Shown one piece after another: positions 13,852 through 24,689 of a stretch of DNA of 64,000 nucleotides. A model generated the notes under the pieces. It saw only the letters and a list, made by a program, of their open reading frames with translations, ran no database searches and was not told the DNA's origin. A program made the position numbers and the translations under genes. How positions within the stretch are numbered: position 1 is the first letter of the stretch; the number at the start of each line of letters is the position of its first letter. Source of the DNA: Lumbricus rubellus (Eukaryota; Annelida; Clitellata; Crassiclitellata; Lumbricidae); the NCBI GenBank assembly GCA_945859605.1, contig OX243816.1, positions 29,264,368 through 29,328,367 on the forward strand, given 5' to 3'.

Positions 13852-15002
13852 CTACACCAGACATAAAAGCAGAAATAATATTTAAAAAAATCATAAACAC
13901 TTATTACACTCAAGCATCATCAATGTTACCACATCATAGCTTATCAATCTACCAGGCCTCTGTAAACTCTATTCTCAAATCACACCAGTCGGGTTGATGA
14001 AAGATTGACTTCACAGAATGTAAGAAGAGGACATGCGGTTTCCCATTATAGATTGCAGCACAAATTATTTGTGCATCCTCAAATAATTATTGTCCACTTC
14101 AACTCCAACCTGTTCTTCGGCATAGCTCAGAAATTAAAATAACAATGCTGGAATCAATATGCAACATCTGTGTACCAATACGCTCATTTGCATATTTGAT
14201 TGAGCTTCAATGTTGTATTTCAGAGGCAGAATAGTATGAACAATGCATCCAAATACCAAAATAAATCATTTGAAATGCAAGTGCGCCAAGTAAAACCTTT
14301 TCAAGTCCATTATTCAATCTAAATCAATTCTCTAACCACAGCACATTAGGCAACAGTCATACAATTATTCTCATTAATTTTTTGCACATATTTAGGTTTC
14401 TGCAACCTCTATCTAGTTGTTGTGGTGTACTAGCTGCCCAGTGCTCATAAAACCAACATTCTCTACATAAACACAGTAACCACTTTCGGGGTAAAACTCA
14501 AACCAGTACAGTGTACACTCGCCATTGCATATTCAACAATCAACTACCAGTGCACAACCAATATCATTCTTATTTCTAGTTTCTACTCATTTCCAGCCAC
14601 ATATTTCTCCTGACCTCTTGTAGTGTCAAAAAGCAAACTGGACATCAAATACTTCTGTCCGCTCACAGAATATCCTTTCCATGTGAACAATCATAAACTG
14701 AAAGTATGGAAATGCTTTTCATGTCTTGTCCATTTTAGAGCATGTTCTCTCAACAATTAAAATTTTATTTTAAAACATGCACTAACAATCTCAACCATGA
14801 TATAACCATATGCCGTCAATTGTGCTAATGTAAACCTACAGCGTTCTGTCTGTTGTTTTGGAATTAAATGAATATACATGGATATAATTATTCAATACTA
14901 AATGAAATGTTGATAATGATGACGACGACGACGACGATGATAATGACGATGGCGAACACGAAAGCAAAGGAAACAGGTCCGACAGAGACGAACGTTGCCT
15001 AC
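13852..15002 (-). other. First intron of the riboflavin transporter gene
   Basis: The predicted donor GTAGGC (15002-14997) follows ATGAAG. The predicted acceptor follows a T-rich stretch (complement of 13870-13895) and ends TAG at 13854-13852. The intron is AT-rich apart from a GAC/ATG microsatellite at 14911-14945. Confidence 0.55.
14911..14945. repeat. GAT/GAC trinucleotide repeat
   Basis: A run of GATGATGACGACGACGACGA type next to the proposed first exon of the transporter gene. Confidence 0.85.
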
Positions 15003-15120
15003 CTTCATCGTTGCTCTACGACGCATACAGACATCTACGGACTATAGCTTCACGCAACAACCAAACGATTTACTTCGACTCTGTACGATGCCGACGTCTT
15101 TTATCTTTTAATCGACGCAG
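15003..15120 (-). other. slc52a: Proposed 5' exon of the riboflavin transporter
   Basis: On the minus strand a moderately CpG-rich stretch ends CAACGATGAAG followed by GTAGGC. The ATG at 15008 plus AAG gives Met-Lys. Splicing to 13851 continues with HTGKYDTSVHEEDNV and then the internal Met, with no stop. The 5' limit is a guess and no TATA box is evident. The alternative is that translation starts at 13806 only. Confidence 0.45.
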
Positions 15121-16019
15121 CCAGTTGGCCTACAAACCTTGTAAACTTCAAGAAAATGTAAACACTCCAGCCTCAAACTAGGTCACTTCTTCTTCAAATT
15201 AGGTCATCACTTCCGCTTAAAGTTTGATGTCGAGCGATTAATCGTGTTGAAGGAAAACTTGATAGAACGGTAATAAAATGTTTTTAAATTAGGTAATTAT
15301 CTTTAGATCACGCTTCTTTATCTATTATCCACCGGGCTTTCCACTCAAAACTGATTTCCAGCTGTTAATTTCCTTGTAGAACAACGCCAACTATAACTCC
15401 TATTCTTGCTCGGACTACTAATACCCTTCTGACTCGACGCAGCGCTCGTGTGTGGCGCTTTATCTGTCTAATGTGATTGAAGACACATCTCTGATCATTT
15501 ACGATCACGGCGTGGCTTGGTTTTAGGCCCATCTAAACCCTTTATAAAGAGACACAAACGCTGGCATTTAACCTCGTATTTGATGACACTATTAAAGCTA
15601 GATTTTTGCAATCCTTGGACTCTAAGGACTGCTCTGACATCCTTGAAGCCAGCACAGAACTATAGACACTGATAAGACCTCTGACCTATTTTTTAGTAAT
15701 TGTAAAAAGCTTTATGATGGTTCTTTTCTTCACTAGAACTTATACCAGTCACTCGATCCAAAAAAGTTCTGGATGACTCGGGCACTGGTTAAATAAAGTC
15801 ATAAGAAAGCGGCACTACATATAAAATTCTGTTGAAATCCAGGTGAGGCCAAGAGAAGAAAGTTCATTCCTTTAAAAAATAGGTTTAAGAACGTAAAATT
15901 GGCAAGTCAAAAGGATTATCATGCATCCATATTCTTAATCCATAGTAATAACCTAAAACCTGGGGCCTTCTGAGGAGCATGATGGTAGCCCTGGGCTTAC
16001 TTAGAACTTAGTCAGGACT
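15121..16019. other. Intergenic, likely promoter side of the transporter gene
   Basis: No coding signal. The part nearest 15120 would hold the promoter. Toward 16020 it passes into LINE-derived sequence. Confidence 0.4.
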
Positions 16020-17480
16020 TCCTGTGCATGCCTGCACATCAAGCGATGCATCTCTTCCACTCCTCTCTATCCATCGTCAGTTCCTCCGCCTCCTCCCATG
16101 TCAGCTCCAGTGCTCCCTGGGCACTAGCAGTGAAACTGTAGTTACTACACTGAATGTAAACGGTGACCAAATTACTTCACTCTCAACATTACCTAAAATT
16201 GTACTAGCATTATCTGAGATTGTTAACTGTTTGTTCACCACTGGGGTATTCTCCTCTGCACTGAAAATTGCCATTGTTATGCCTGTTCATAAAAAGGGTA
16301 CGAGAGATAATGTTTATAACTACAGACCGCTTTCTGTACTTCCATTCTTCGATAAAATATTTGAAAATTTAATGTATCCACGCTTAGATAACTTTTAGCT
16401 TATTTCCTCTCTCTATTCAGGCTATGCTTTATTGTACTCTTTCTTATTTGTCCATATTTAGCCTACTGTAATTTAATTTGGACTCCTACTTATAAATCTA
16501 ATCTCACGAGACACCCTTCAAAAATTTGCGATTTGATATATTGCTAAATTGCTAATATTCCTTACTGAACCCTACCGCTCAGTACTTTCAAGGATGCAGA
16601 ATTTTTAGATTATTAAAAATCGATAAAATTAGGCATTTGCAAATAGGAGAATTTAGGTACTGCTATGTCCACGGCCTCTTACCACATGAAGGGCCGTGTT
16701 TAACATCTATAGGTCCATTTGGTGCGGTGCACCGAATGCCCCTGAGCCGATAGTTTTGTTGTCATTGGCCAAATTTGTTTGCGTGTCTCAGTGTTGCTTA
16801 AACCTTTTGTAAAATCAGAAAGTGCAAGAAAACGTTAATTTCACTAAGTTCACCGACGCTGCCTGCTTGATTACTGACCCGCCACAGCCGACAAACCACG
16901 TTTATAGGCTAGCCTATTGAACAGCGGATTTTTGTAAAATGACTAATCTTGTGAGACTGCCAAACGGCACTTTGCCTCTGCTGTAACACTGCACCGACAG
17001 TCGAAGAACCTTAAACACGGCCCTGGTATATATTTAACGGTTTCTTTAGTCTTACCTCTAACCACTCTTATCCAACAAGAAAATTGACATGCCAACACGC
17101 GTCTATTCTCTATGCAATGTTCCGGCTCCAACTTTTGGAACTCTCTTCCTATGTATCTTCAATGCCAACAAAACACTAGATTATATTTATTTATTTAAAC
17201 ATAAACTTTGCCTATATCTACTTCAAACACTTCCTGAGATTAGTTAGTTGGGGGTTTCTGCTCAGTGGTTTTGTCAAGCCTTTAGTTAATATGTCATTAG
17301 TTAAGAGTCTTTGTTATTTGTTGATTGTCTATAACTTCGTCGTTTCCTGATGATCTTTGTGTTCCAGTAATTTGTATGAACTGGCTGTGATGATTACTGG
17401 GGGCCCTATTAATAGCAGGGTTATCGAGTCACCTCTGAGTAGAGAGAACCTGAAGGGGCGCTATAATAAGTGCACATACA
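16020..17480 (+). mobile_element. LINE remnant with reverse-transcriptase parts
   Basis: The early part (16024-16398) encodes the entry of a non-LTR reverse transcriptase: GVFSSALKIAIVMPVHKKGT, then YNYRPLSVLPFFDKIFENL. After a stop, weaker matches continue (YCNLIWTPTYKSNLTRHPSK at about 16455). After an interruption by another element, the end reads SNFWNSLPMYLQC and LFKHKLCLYLL in shifting frames. The tail CGAGTCACCTCTGAGTAGAG and GGGGCGCTATAATAAGTGCA (17425-17477) is the family's 3' end. It is inactive owing to several stops and frameshifts. The 5' part is missing. Confidence 0.8.
16689..17025. mobile_element. hAT-like MITE inserted in the LINE
   Basis: The ends are complementary (AGGGCCGTGTTTAA on the left, TTAAACACGGCCCT on the right). 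The whole sequence is about 80 percent similar by eye to 40316-40635, where an 8-bp target duplication is visible. It interrupts the LINE reading between the LLPHEG region and the NFWNSLP region, so it is younger than the LINE. No clear target duplication remains here. Confidence 0.75.
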
Positions 17481-18012
17481 AGCAAAAATATATACATGTA
17501 TACCCATATGTGAACGTTCAACCTATATCAATCAATGTTTTATTCATAGAAGTTACAACAATATCCTGCAACAAGTATATTGCAGAGGACCCTAAATTAT
17601 CTATGATCACACTAGCTGGTTACTCCTAACATTTAACTGATAGAATAACTGTGACCAACTTTCTTTTAATATAATTCTCATATATAATATAATACAACTT
17701 TCTTTTAATATAATTTCATGTAGTTTTTGAGGGTCCCATTAAAATTTAAGTACCAGCATGCAGTCACACATTGCTAACTAGTTATCAAAACTTACTAGGC
17801 TTACAGACGAACAACTAAACTACTATATAATGCAGGTATCATTGCTTCTGGATTTTTGATACCCAATATGATATCATAGTGCAATAACGATTATAATTAT
17901 GTATAATTGTTGGGTAATTCATGATGCTTAAACTTTTAACTTACAAGTGTACAAATACAATACAATACGAGTTGCTGATGTTTTTAGAGTTTTCAGTAGA
18001 CTTTCTTCTACA
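17481..18012. other. 3' flank of the secreted-protein gene
   Basis: A complement of AATAAA at 17538-17543 could end the minus-strand transcript. A short duplicated TTTCTTTTAATATAATT motif is at about 17660 and 17700. No gene. Confidence 0.4.
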
Positions 18013-20154
18013 TCAAAAGTATTGAGACAGCACAGAGCATAGCAGTAAAAAAGCAACGATATTATTGGTTGGAATGTGTCGTCGACGTCCTTCGTTTCGC
18101 TGAGAATTCTGCAGTGGAGATTGAACATCTGGTTTCTCATCGGTTGTTTTAGTCGGCTGACGAGTGGACCCGGTTGGTAGTATATCCCGAGAGGGGCTGG
18201 TCTTCGAACTTGGGGTCTGGTGGGCTGGTGTAGTTGGCTGATGAGCGGACCCTGGTGGTAGATCCTCCTGTGTGGGGTTGGCTGGTGAAGTTGTGGTCTT
18301 GGACTCGTTAAATAGTGAGCTTGTGTCTTCCATGCAACTGTAGGTGTCAAGGAAGCCAGGTCCTGTGGAAATATCAAAGTATGCCAGGTAGCCAGTGTAG
18401 TTACGATACAGAATGTACTTTACAACGTCTGAATTGCAGTCGGCAGCGTACGTGAGGAAGAGTCGTGACATCGACTCCCACTCCTCTTTGTGTAGAACCC
18501 AACAGTAGACCGCATCTGCACCACCAGCCTCTGTAACGACGACAAGGTCCTCGCTTGTTTCGTCTGTAAACGATGCCAAACACTGGTGCTCTGTTCCAAC
18601 TTTGAATCCGTCGTCACAACCCGACGTGACCAGCTTAAACGATGTCTCTGATTCGCTGTCGCATGAGTCGATGAGAGCCGTGCAGTTGCTGCCAAATGGC
18701 AAATGCGCGGTAAGGTGGAAATGTCCATGACCGAACCCACACGACGTAGTGGAACGTTGAGATTCCTCGTTTCTGACAAGGGCCTTGTATTTATGGGCGC
18801 CTGGATCACTGGTAGTTGCTGCTGGAGTTTTACTGTCGGAGGAGAAGAAATCTTCGTTACATATGTCATCTGCAGTCATTGGGAGAGAGTGTGGCCACAT
18901 TACGTACTGGCTAAGTCGGTATTGAAGCACAGGGTCACTCCTTTGATCAAAGTCTGCACATAAATATCTTGGTCTACATCCATTATTGAGCGTCATAGTC
19001 AGTGCTATCCTGTCTTTTGTCGGATACCAGTTTTTCATGTCAAGACTTAGATAGGAGAACGAGACATTTCCAACGGTCATGACTGATGTCGATATGTTTA
19101 CATTTTGTGTTCCGCTGCTTGAGACTTGAAGCCAGCTTCCAATTGTAGTCGTTGAAAGACTGCTGGTTGCGCTTCTGATACATGCATCACAGGACTTCTG
19201 ACAGTACATAATTGTGGTATTGCTACAGTTACTACAGCTTACTGCTTCGTCTTCGCATGTAGACGTAAATTGCATTCTACTCATGTGTAGCGTGTAGTGG
19301 TCTGTAGACAGTTCGACGACTTCTGTTGTTACTACCTTTATCTCAGTCAAGATTTCTGCATCGAACTGATCTTGCACGTGAAGTGGAAACCTCAGCATCC
19401 ATACTCTCGGCCATTGCTCATCCTGATCTGTAACAACAGAGAATGTGAAGTTTCCCTCCACCCAGCTCCCGAGACAGAAAAGTCTCTGGTTTATCTGCAT
19501 GCCGAGCCCTCCACGACACTGAAAATTCCGAAAGTCTATGTTGATTCCTTCGTCCTGAATGCATTCACTTTCAAAGGATGGAGGCAGGTATGTATTGGCA
19601 CAGAGTTTGAACCCAACGGAATGGTCTGTCATGGAAAACTGGAAGCCTCCAGTGATTGGACATGCTTCGTATTTGTCCATTCGTGGCCACACCAAGATCT
19701 GATCATCCCACGACGAACGATCGCCTCCGCAAAGTATTTCTTTCGGTGCAGACAACGACAATTCCGACAGCTTAAGCTGCAAGACGCTTGGACTGCGTTC
19801 AAAAAACTGTACACACACATAATTTTTCAGATCGGTGTCCGTGGTTGATTGATCATTTTGCTGTGGTGACTGGTTCGGGTCACGTTGAAGCTGCAGTTTC
19901 ATTATGAATACGTCAGGACTGACTTCCGACTCACATGTGTACCTGTATGATTCCTGTTTCTTTGACAGCAAATCAGTGAAGTTGGCCGTTGTTTGGTTGA
20001 AAGTCCAGAACGCTCCGATCTGGTGGCGTTCAAGCATGATCCTCGTTTCCCACTTGGGATTTCTGGTGGTGTAGATTGGAAATGAGCAATTTCCAGCCAC
20101 AATATCCAAGTTTATGATGGCTAAGACAGCTGCAAGAAAAAGTTGTCTTGGCAT
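18013..20154 (-). CDS. Secreted, probably GPI-anchored two-module protein (DUF7042-7045-like)
   Basis: An uninterrupted 713-residue frame. The start at 20154 was chosen because MPRQLFLAAVLAIINLDIVAG is a clear signal peptide and because the longer frame runs back across a splice acceptor. Module 1 (about 22-310) has conserved Cys spacing and motifs such as YVCVQFFERSPSVLQLKLS, CPITGGFQFSM, ESECIQDEGINIDFRNFQC and LFCLGSWVEGNFTFSVV. Module 2 (about 320-600) repeats part of this (YLCADFDQRSDPVLQYRLS, then DICN). A Ser/Thr/Pro-rich stalk follows with two copies of a PxGSxxQPT motif (about 625-690). The end is IVAFLLLCSVLSQYF, short and hydrophobic with no cytoplasmic tail, as in GPI signals. The arrangement matches, from memory, the invertebrate DUF7042/7043/7044/7045 extracellular family, whose role is unknown. 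There are many N-glycosylation sites. A plain single-pass membrane anchor is the alternative. Confidence 0.85.
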   Translation of the reverse strand: MPRQLFLAAVLAIINLDIVAGNCSFPIYTTRNPKWETRIMLERHQIGAFWTFNQTTANFTDLLSKKQESYRYTCESEVSPDVFIMKLQLQRDPNQSPQQNDQSTTDTDLKNYVCVQFFERSPSVLQLKLSELSLSAPKEILCGGDRSSWDDQILVWPRMDKYEACPITGGFQFSMTDHSVGFKLCANTYLPPSFESECIQDEGINIDFRNFQCRGGLGMQINQRLFCLGSWVEGNFTFSVVTDQDEQWPRVWMLRFPLHVQDQFDAEILTEIKVVTTEVVELSTDHYTLHMSRMQFTSTCEDEAVSCSNCSNTTIMYCQKSCDACIRSATSSLSTTTIGSWLQVSSSGTQNVNISTSVMTVGNVSFSYLSLDMKNWYPTKDRIALTMTLNNGCRPRYLCADFDQRSDPVLQYRLSQYVMWPHSLPMTADDICNEDFFSSDSKTPAATTSDPGAHKYKALVRNEESQRSTTSCGFGHGHFHLTAHLPFGSNCTALIDSCDSESETSFKLVTSGCDDGFKVGTEHQCLASFTDETSEDLVVVTEAGGADAVYCWVLHKEEWESMSRLFLTYAADCNSDVVKYILYRNYTGYLAYFDISTGPGFLDTYSCMEDTSSLFNESKTTTSPANPTQEDLPPGSAHQPTTPAHQTPSSKTSPSRDILPTGSTRQPTKTTDEKPDVQSPLQNSQRNEGRRRHIPTNNIVAFLLLCSVLSQYF

Positions 20155-20564
20155 GGCTGCTGAAGCTTTTGTGTTTACCGAGTGGACTTCATAGACAGAG
20201 ATATCTGTGAAAGAGAAGAGTTTAAAACAGTTGTCTGGCAAGTTTCAGTATTTGAAGATTCAGGTAAAATACATGTAGTTTGTTACAATACAGATGCCTA
20301 TTTATGTGGCAATGGCTAGGGACAACTTGATAGTTTTGTTAGTTGTGCAACAGCTGAACTGGCAGTGAAGGGCATTCTGTAGATTAATGTAATGTAATTG
20401 GCAATTTCCATAAAGCCACTCACAGCCATGGCCATTCAGTGAGAAAAAAGGTTTTGAGAGGAGAGTCATGTGAACAGCGATCCAGAAAGAAGGGTCCGCA
20501 CAGAGTGGAGTGAGGGGCATTCCGTATGGCAAGTCCAATAATTCACTGGACAACAAATTTTAAC
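20155..20564 (-). other. 5' UTR, splice acceptor and upstream flank of the secreted-protein gene
   Basis: On the minus strand CTCTTCTCTTTCACAG ends at 20205 and is a strong acceptor, so 20204-20155 is 5' UTR joined to an unseen upstream exon. It contains a five-codon upstream frame (ATGAAGTCCACTCGGTAA) before the main ATG. Further upstream sequence to 20564 shows no exon I can support. Confidence 0.6.
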
Positions 20565-21610
20565 TTTTTTTTGCTACCGAAAAATCTTTGACGGTTTTCT
20601 ATAGAATTTGACGTGCTGAACACGATGGTGTGCTCAGAATTTTTGTATCACGTAAGGTTTTTGAGAAAAACAGTATGCAAGATTTTAACTTAAATGCTCA
20701 TATATTGCATAATTTACTATATACTATAATTTAATTTTTTTTACTTCCAAAAGATCTTGGATGGTTTTCTATAGAATTTGACGTTCTAAACACGATGGTA
20801 TGCTCAGAATTGTTGTATCACGTAAGGTTTTTGAGAAAAACAGTGTGCAAGATTCTAACTTAAATGCTCGTTTATTGCATATAATTTACAATATGCTATA
20901 ATTTAATTTTTTTCATTTCCAAAAGATCTTTGATGGTTTTCTATAGAATTTGACGTGCTGAACACGATGGTATGCTTAGAATTATTGTATCACGTAAGGT
21001 TTTTGAGAAAAACAGTATGCAAGATTCTAACTTAAATGCTCGTTTATTCACTTTATTGCATATTATTTACAATATGCTATAACTTAATTTTTTTTATTTC
21101 CAAAAGATCTTTGATGGTTTTCTATAGAATTTGACGTGCTGAACACGATGGTATGCTCAGAATTGTTGTATCACGTAAGGTTTTTGAGAAAAACAGTATG
21201 CAAGATTCTAACTTAAATGCTCGTTTATTCACTTTATTGCATATAATTTACAATATGCTATAACTTAATTTTTTTTAATTTCCGGAAAATCTTTCACTGT
21301 TTTCTATAGAATTTGACGTGCTGAACACGATGGTATACTCAGAATTATTGTATCACGTAAGGTTTTTGAGAAAACAGCATGTAAGATTTTAACTTAAATG
21401 CTCATTTTTTGCATATAATTTACAATATATACTATAACTTAATTTTTGTTATTTCCGGAAAATCTTTCACTATTTTCTATAGAATGTGACGTGCTGAACA
21501 CGATGGTGTGCTCAGAATTGTTGTATCACGTTAGGTTTTTGAAAAAACAGCATGCAACATTTTAACTTACACGCTCACATTATTTTGTACACATTTACAA
21601 TATACTATAA
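20565..21610. repeat. Satellite-like tandem array, six units of 170-182 bp
   Basis: The anchor TTTTCTATAGAATTTGACG recurs near 20595, 20765, 20937, 21119, 21300 and 21474, giving units of about 170, 172, 182, 182 and 174 bp. Each unit continues with TGCTGAACACGATGG, TCAGAATTGTTGTATCACGT, AAGGTTTTTGAGAAAAACAG and an AT-rich half with TTACAATATGCTATAA. The 182-bp units differ by an inserted TTCACTTTA. The array ends in degraded sequence. It is noncoding. Confidence 0.93.
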
Positions 21611-21752
21611 TTTAGTTTCATTGGAAAACAAATCTTTATAACAGTTCTTCCTCATAATATTGATGCTGATGATGACTGTATCACTTAGAAAAGTTGAAAA
21701 ACATGAAATTAATGTTTTACAGTTATTTCTTGTTTAGTTGCACATGTACAAT

Positions 21753-22005
21753 GTACGGGATGAGCAAAAAAGGGGGGACCCTTAGGGTTTTGGCCAATAT
21801 CTTGGCCAAAAGTAAGAATTTCGACATGAAATTTTACAAGCTTAAAGACAATTCATATTTACACCAGATGGCCAAATTTCATCAAAATATTTCAAACAGA
21901 ACAAAAGTTATACCACTTTTATGGATGCCTAATGCCTAAAACCACTGTTTTTTTACGAATCCAAAACGTAACGAAAATTTGACGATTTCTCAAACACCTT
22001 ACGTG
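21753..22005 (+). mobile_element. Left-end fragment of a mariner-like element
   Basis: The stretch with GGTTTTGGCCAATATCTTGG, AAGTAAGAATTT, TTTACA..AGATGGCCAAATT and AGAACAAAAGTTATACC parallels the left end of the element at 52795-53847. The right end is absent, and the fragment runs into LINE sequence. Confidence 0.5.
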
Positions 22006-22009
22006 ATGG

Positions 22010-22350
22010 GACAATTTCAAGGTGATTTTCGTGATCAGCAGCAGAAACTGCATAAGAAACACATAAAAGTGTCCAGGTAGCAAAATCACTGTTGTCCAGT
22101 GTAATAAAAGGGATCGAGCTTGAGCAATAGTGGTCCAAGCTTGTGTGACAAAGAATTCGAAATAACTGTCCATGGGTGACCGACGTGTTTTTGTAGTCTT
22201 TGAAAGTGGAGCAACATTAGAGTCAGCAATGTCAACACTAGAATAAGGAAGCAAAGAGCGCAGTAGCTGGTGTGAGACAAACATGATTGCCTCAGATTTG
22301 TCCAGGTTTATCTCCAGCAATTGAAACAGAACCATACTGAAGAGAGGCAA
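22010..22350 (-). mobile_element. Inverted LINE reverse-transcriptase fragment
   Basis: On the minus strand the frame reads LEINLDKSEAIMFVSHQLLR, then SVDIADSNVAPLSKTTKT. This is the L2/CR1 block after the YADD motif (LNLDKSE...VDIAGS.V..S...K.LGV). It directly abuts a plus-strand LINE 3' end starting at about 22355. Confidence 0.6.
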
Positions 22351-22354
22351 GGAC

Positions 22355-22600
22355 TGCCACGACCCAACACCGTGCCTTTCCCATTTTAGGTCCTTCTATG
22401 TGGAATGACCTCCCTCCCACTATCCGTAGTAAAATCTTATTTGGAGGTGTCATCTTCAGCCCTTTGCTACTTGAAGTCATTTTTGTTTAGTTTGTTTAGT
22501 TTAGTTTGTTTATTTCCTCAGGGCCATCCCGCTGAGAACGCCTCTGAATAGTTTGTCTGCAAGAGGCGCTTTATAAATGCGTATATACAATACAATACTC
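22355..22600 (+). mobile_element. 3' end of an L2-like LINE
   Basis: It encodes PFPILGPSMWNDLPPTIRS, then the tail CGCTGAGAACGCCTCTGAAT, AAGAGGCGCTTTATAAATGC and (CAATA)n. It lies head to head with the inverted fragment at 22010-22350. Confidence 0.75.
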
Positions 22601-23329
22601 ATCAGAAATTACTTTGCCAAGACGCATGCCTTTCTTTGTCAGTAGACGAGAAGATGTTTACCATCTGAAAGGCGAGATCGGTTTCAGTGGAGGAGTAGCC
22701 TTAACTGGAAGCCGATCGGTAAGAAACTGAAATGATGGGATGAAGTAATGTCTGTTTCGTGGTCCACATTTATAAGGAAGAGATGTTAACAAATTTTATA
22801 AATGTTTTTAAGGCTGGAGATGGGTCTACGTTTGGCAGACAGTTGATGTGCAGATCAGGTTTCTTAAATAAAGGCGTGATTGGAGTAGATTCACGATGGA
22901 AAACAACCTTTGGTGAAAAACAGGTTGGCCAGATGGAAGAAAACATCCGAGCAAAACATGAGAAGTGTTGTCGGTATGAAGTCCATCGGAGATGATTTAG
23001 GAACAGTTTGACTAAGAAAAAAAACTTTATTTAAAGTGGGCCACAGATTTTATATCCTTAAAGGGAAATAGTCGTGGTTGAAGAACGTATGTTGCTACAT
23101 TTGAGATCATCAATAAACTGAACAATTTTATATTTTAGGTTGTCAATTTTGTTAAATAGGAAATAAGAGATGAATTAATCTGATGAAATGATCTGACTAA
23201 GAAAACCAGTTAATATTTATGTTCATAAATGTGGCATGTATGTTACAGTAATCTTATGGCTCGACTATTGATGTTAATAATCGTATGACATCAGATGTTT
23301 GAATTTTTATTTTTTTATTTTCATGTAGG
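22601..23329. other. Noncoding
   Basis: A 78-codon plus frame at 22759-22995 has no recognisable features. Otherwise nothing. Confidence 0.35.
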
Positions 23330-23530
23330 AGAAGTGTTTTCTGTGGTTGGCCCCTCCATTTAGAATGACCTTTCTCCCACACTAAGGGCTAAACTAATGA
23401 CTCATTTCTCTTCAGGATCTGTCTCACTCTTTAAAGGCATTGCTTTTCTCCCAGAGTTTTTTTGTGCTTAGAGCACTTCTGCGTATTCAATCTGTGAGAG
23501 GCGCTATATAAATTTATAGATACAATACAA
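23330..23530 (+). mobile_element. 3' end of an L2-like LINE
   Basis: Degraded coding end (SVVGPSI then NDLSPTLRAKL, after one stop) and the tail AGAGCACTTCTGCGTATTCA, GTGAGAGGCGCTATATAAAT and (ACAAT)n. Confidence 0.7.
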
Positions 23531-24689
23531 TAATCCAGTGATTGAAACACACAAATTAATAATAACCAGAGTTGCCAAGATCTGTATCATTACAAAAATC
23601 TTGTTGGAACTAGCCTTTCTATTACAGAGCTTATTGATACTTTTGTTGTGTTAAGGTCAAAATATCGTACATTTCTAATACACTAAATTTATTCATGAAA
23701 AAATGCCTTACCTGAGTTTTTAATTACTTAACTTACCCTCTTGACTTTTCAAGATGTAAGTTGACTTACCTTATGTTGAGAACTTTTGCGGTATCATGAT
23801 GTCTTGCTGTATCATGATGCTTAAGGATTGAACGTGTTTCCTAACATTAGATGCAACAGTCACTGCACAACTGTGACTGTGAAACTATTTTGAATTTCTA
23901 CATTTAAGCCGACTGTTTTCTTGCATGCATGACGCATCTAAGCGTATCAGCATTTCCTATATTTTACACTTGGTCAGTCAGTCACACCTGGTTGCCTTTG
24001 GTGAATGCGGTGTACTCGTTTGTCAGTTAACAGCGTGCAGCATCTGTAATAGTCTGTATCACTGCAGGTTGTGCAAAGACCTGCAGTCTGTACACCAGCC
24101 TTCCTTGCAATGTAGTATGCTTCGTAGTCGTTTTCTCTGCGGGTTGCGTGAGAGATGGACATGTAGTTTATGTGCCATTCCTGCGACCTTTCTGTTGCCG
24201 CGTTGTCGTCCCTGGGGCTTGCTATCGATCAATTCGAGTAGGCATGAACTCGTATCGTCTACAGGTGTTGCATCTTTACTGTTAGGCAGCAATGTCATCT
24301 TCGCTACTCATCTCTTACCTGAATTTTTTCATGCATGCACATTGCACCACCTATATGCTCTGAGAATCTCTTTCGACGCAAAAGAACCTTTTCCTTGAAG
24401 AACCATTGTAGACTGTGCCTGCGACTCCTAAATTGTGTTATTCCCTGTTCTTCTGAAATGATCGGTAGCGTTCTGTTGCTACTTGCTTTTCCCCCGTACG
24501 TTTCGTTCTGAATTGAGCGTGCTGTTTGGTTGATCTTATTATCTATGAGTTCTGAATTATTATGAGAGTCTTAATAATGATATTTATATTTATTTATTAA
24601 TTCAAACTAAAAAAGTATGCAGTATGATTGCGTGATATAGTAGTAACTGATCAATGCTAAGTTTGAATTGAGTCAGATTTAACTCTATT
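23531..24689. other. Noncoding or uncertain coding
   Basis: The part 23930-24400 is GC-richer than its flanks. It has overlapping open frames on both strands, including a Cys-rich minus-strand one ending near 23974, and a good minus-strand donor (AATTCAG/GTAAGAG at about 24318). No recognised family, and no self-consistent gene model could be built. Confidence 0.3.

Noticed and set aside
19297..19848. A 183-codon plus-strand frame
   Set aside because: Antisense shadow of the secreted-protein coding sequence.
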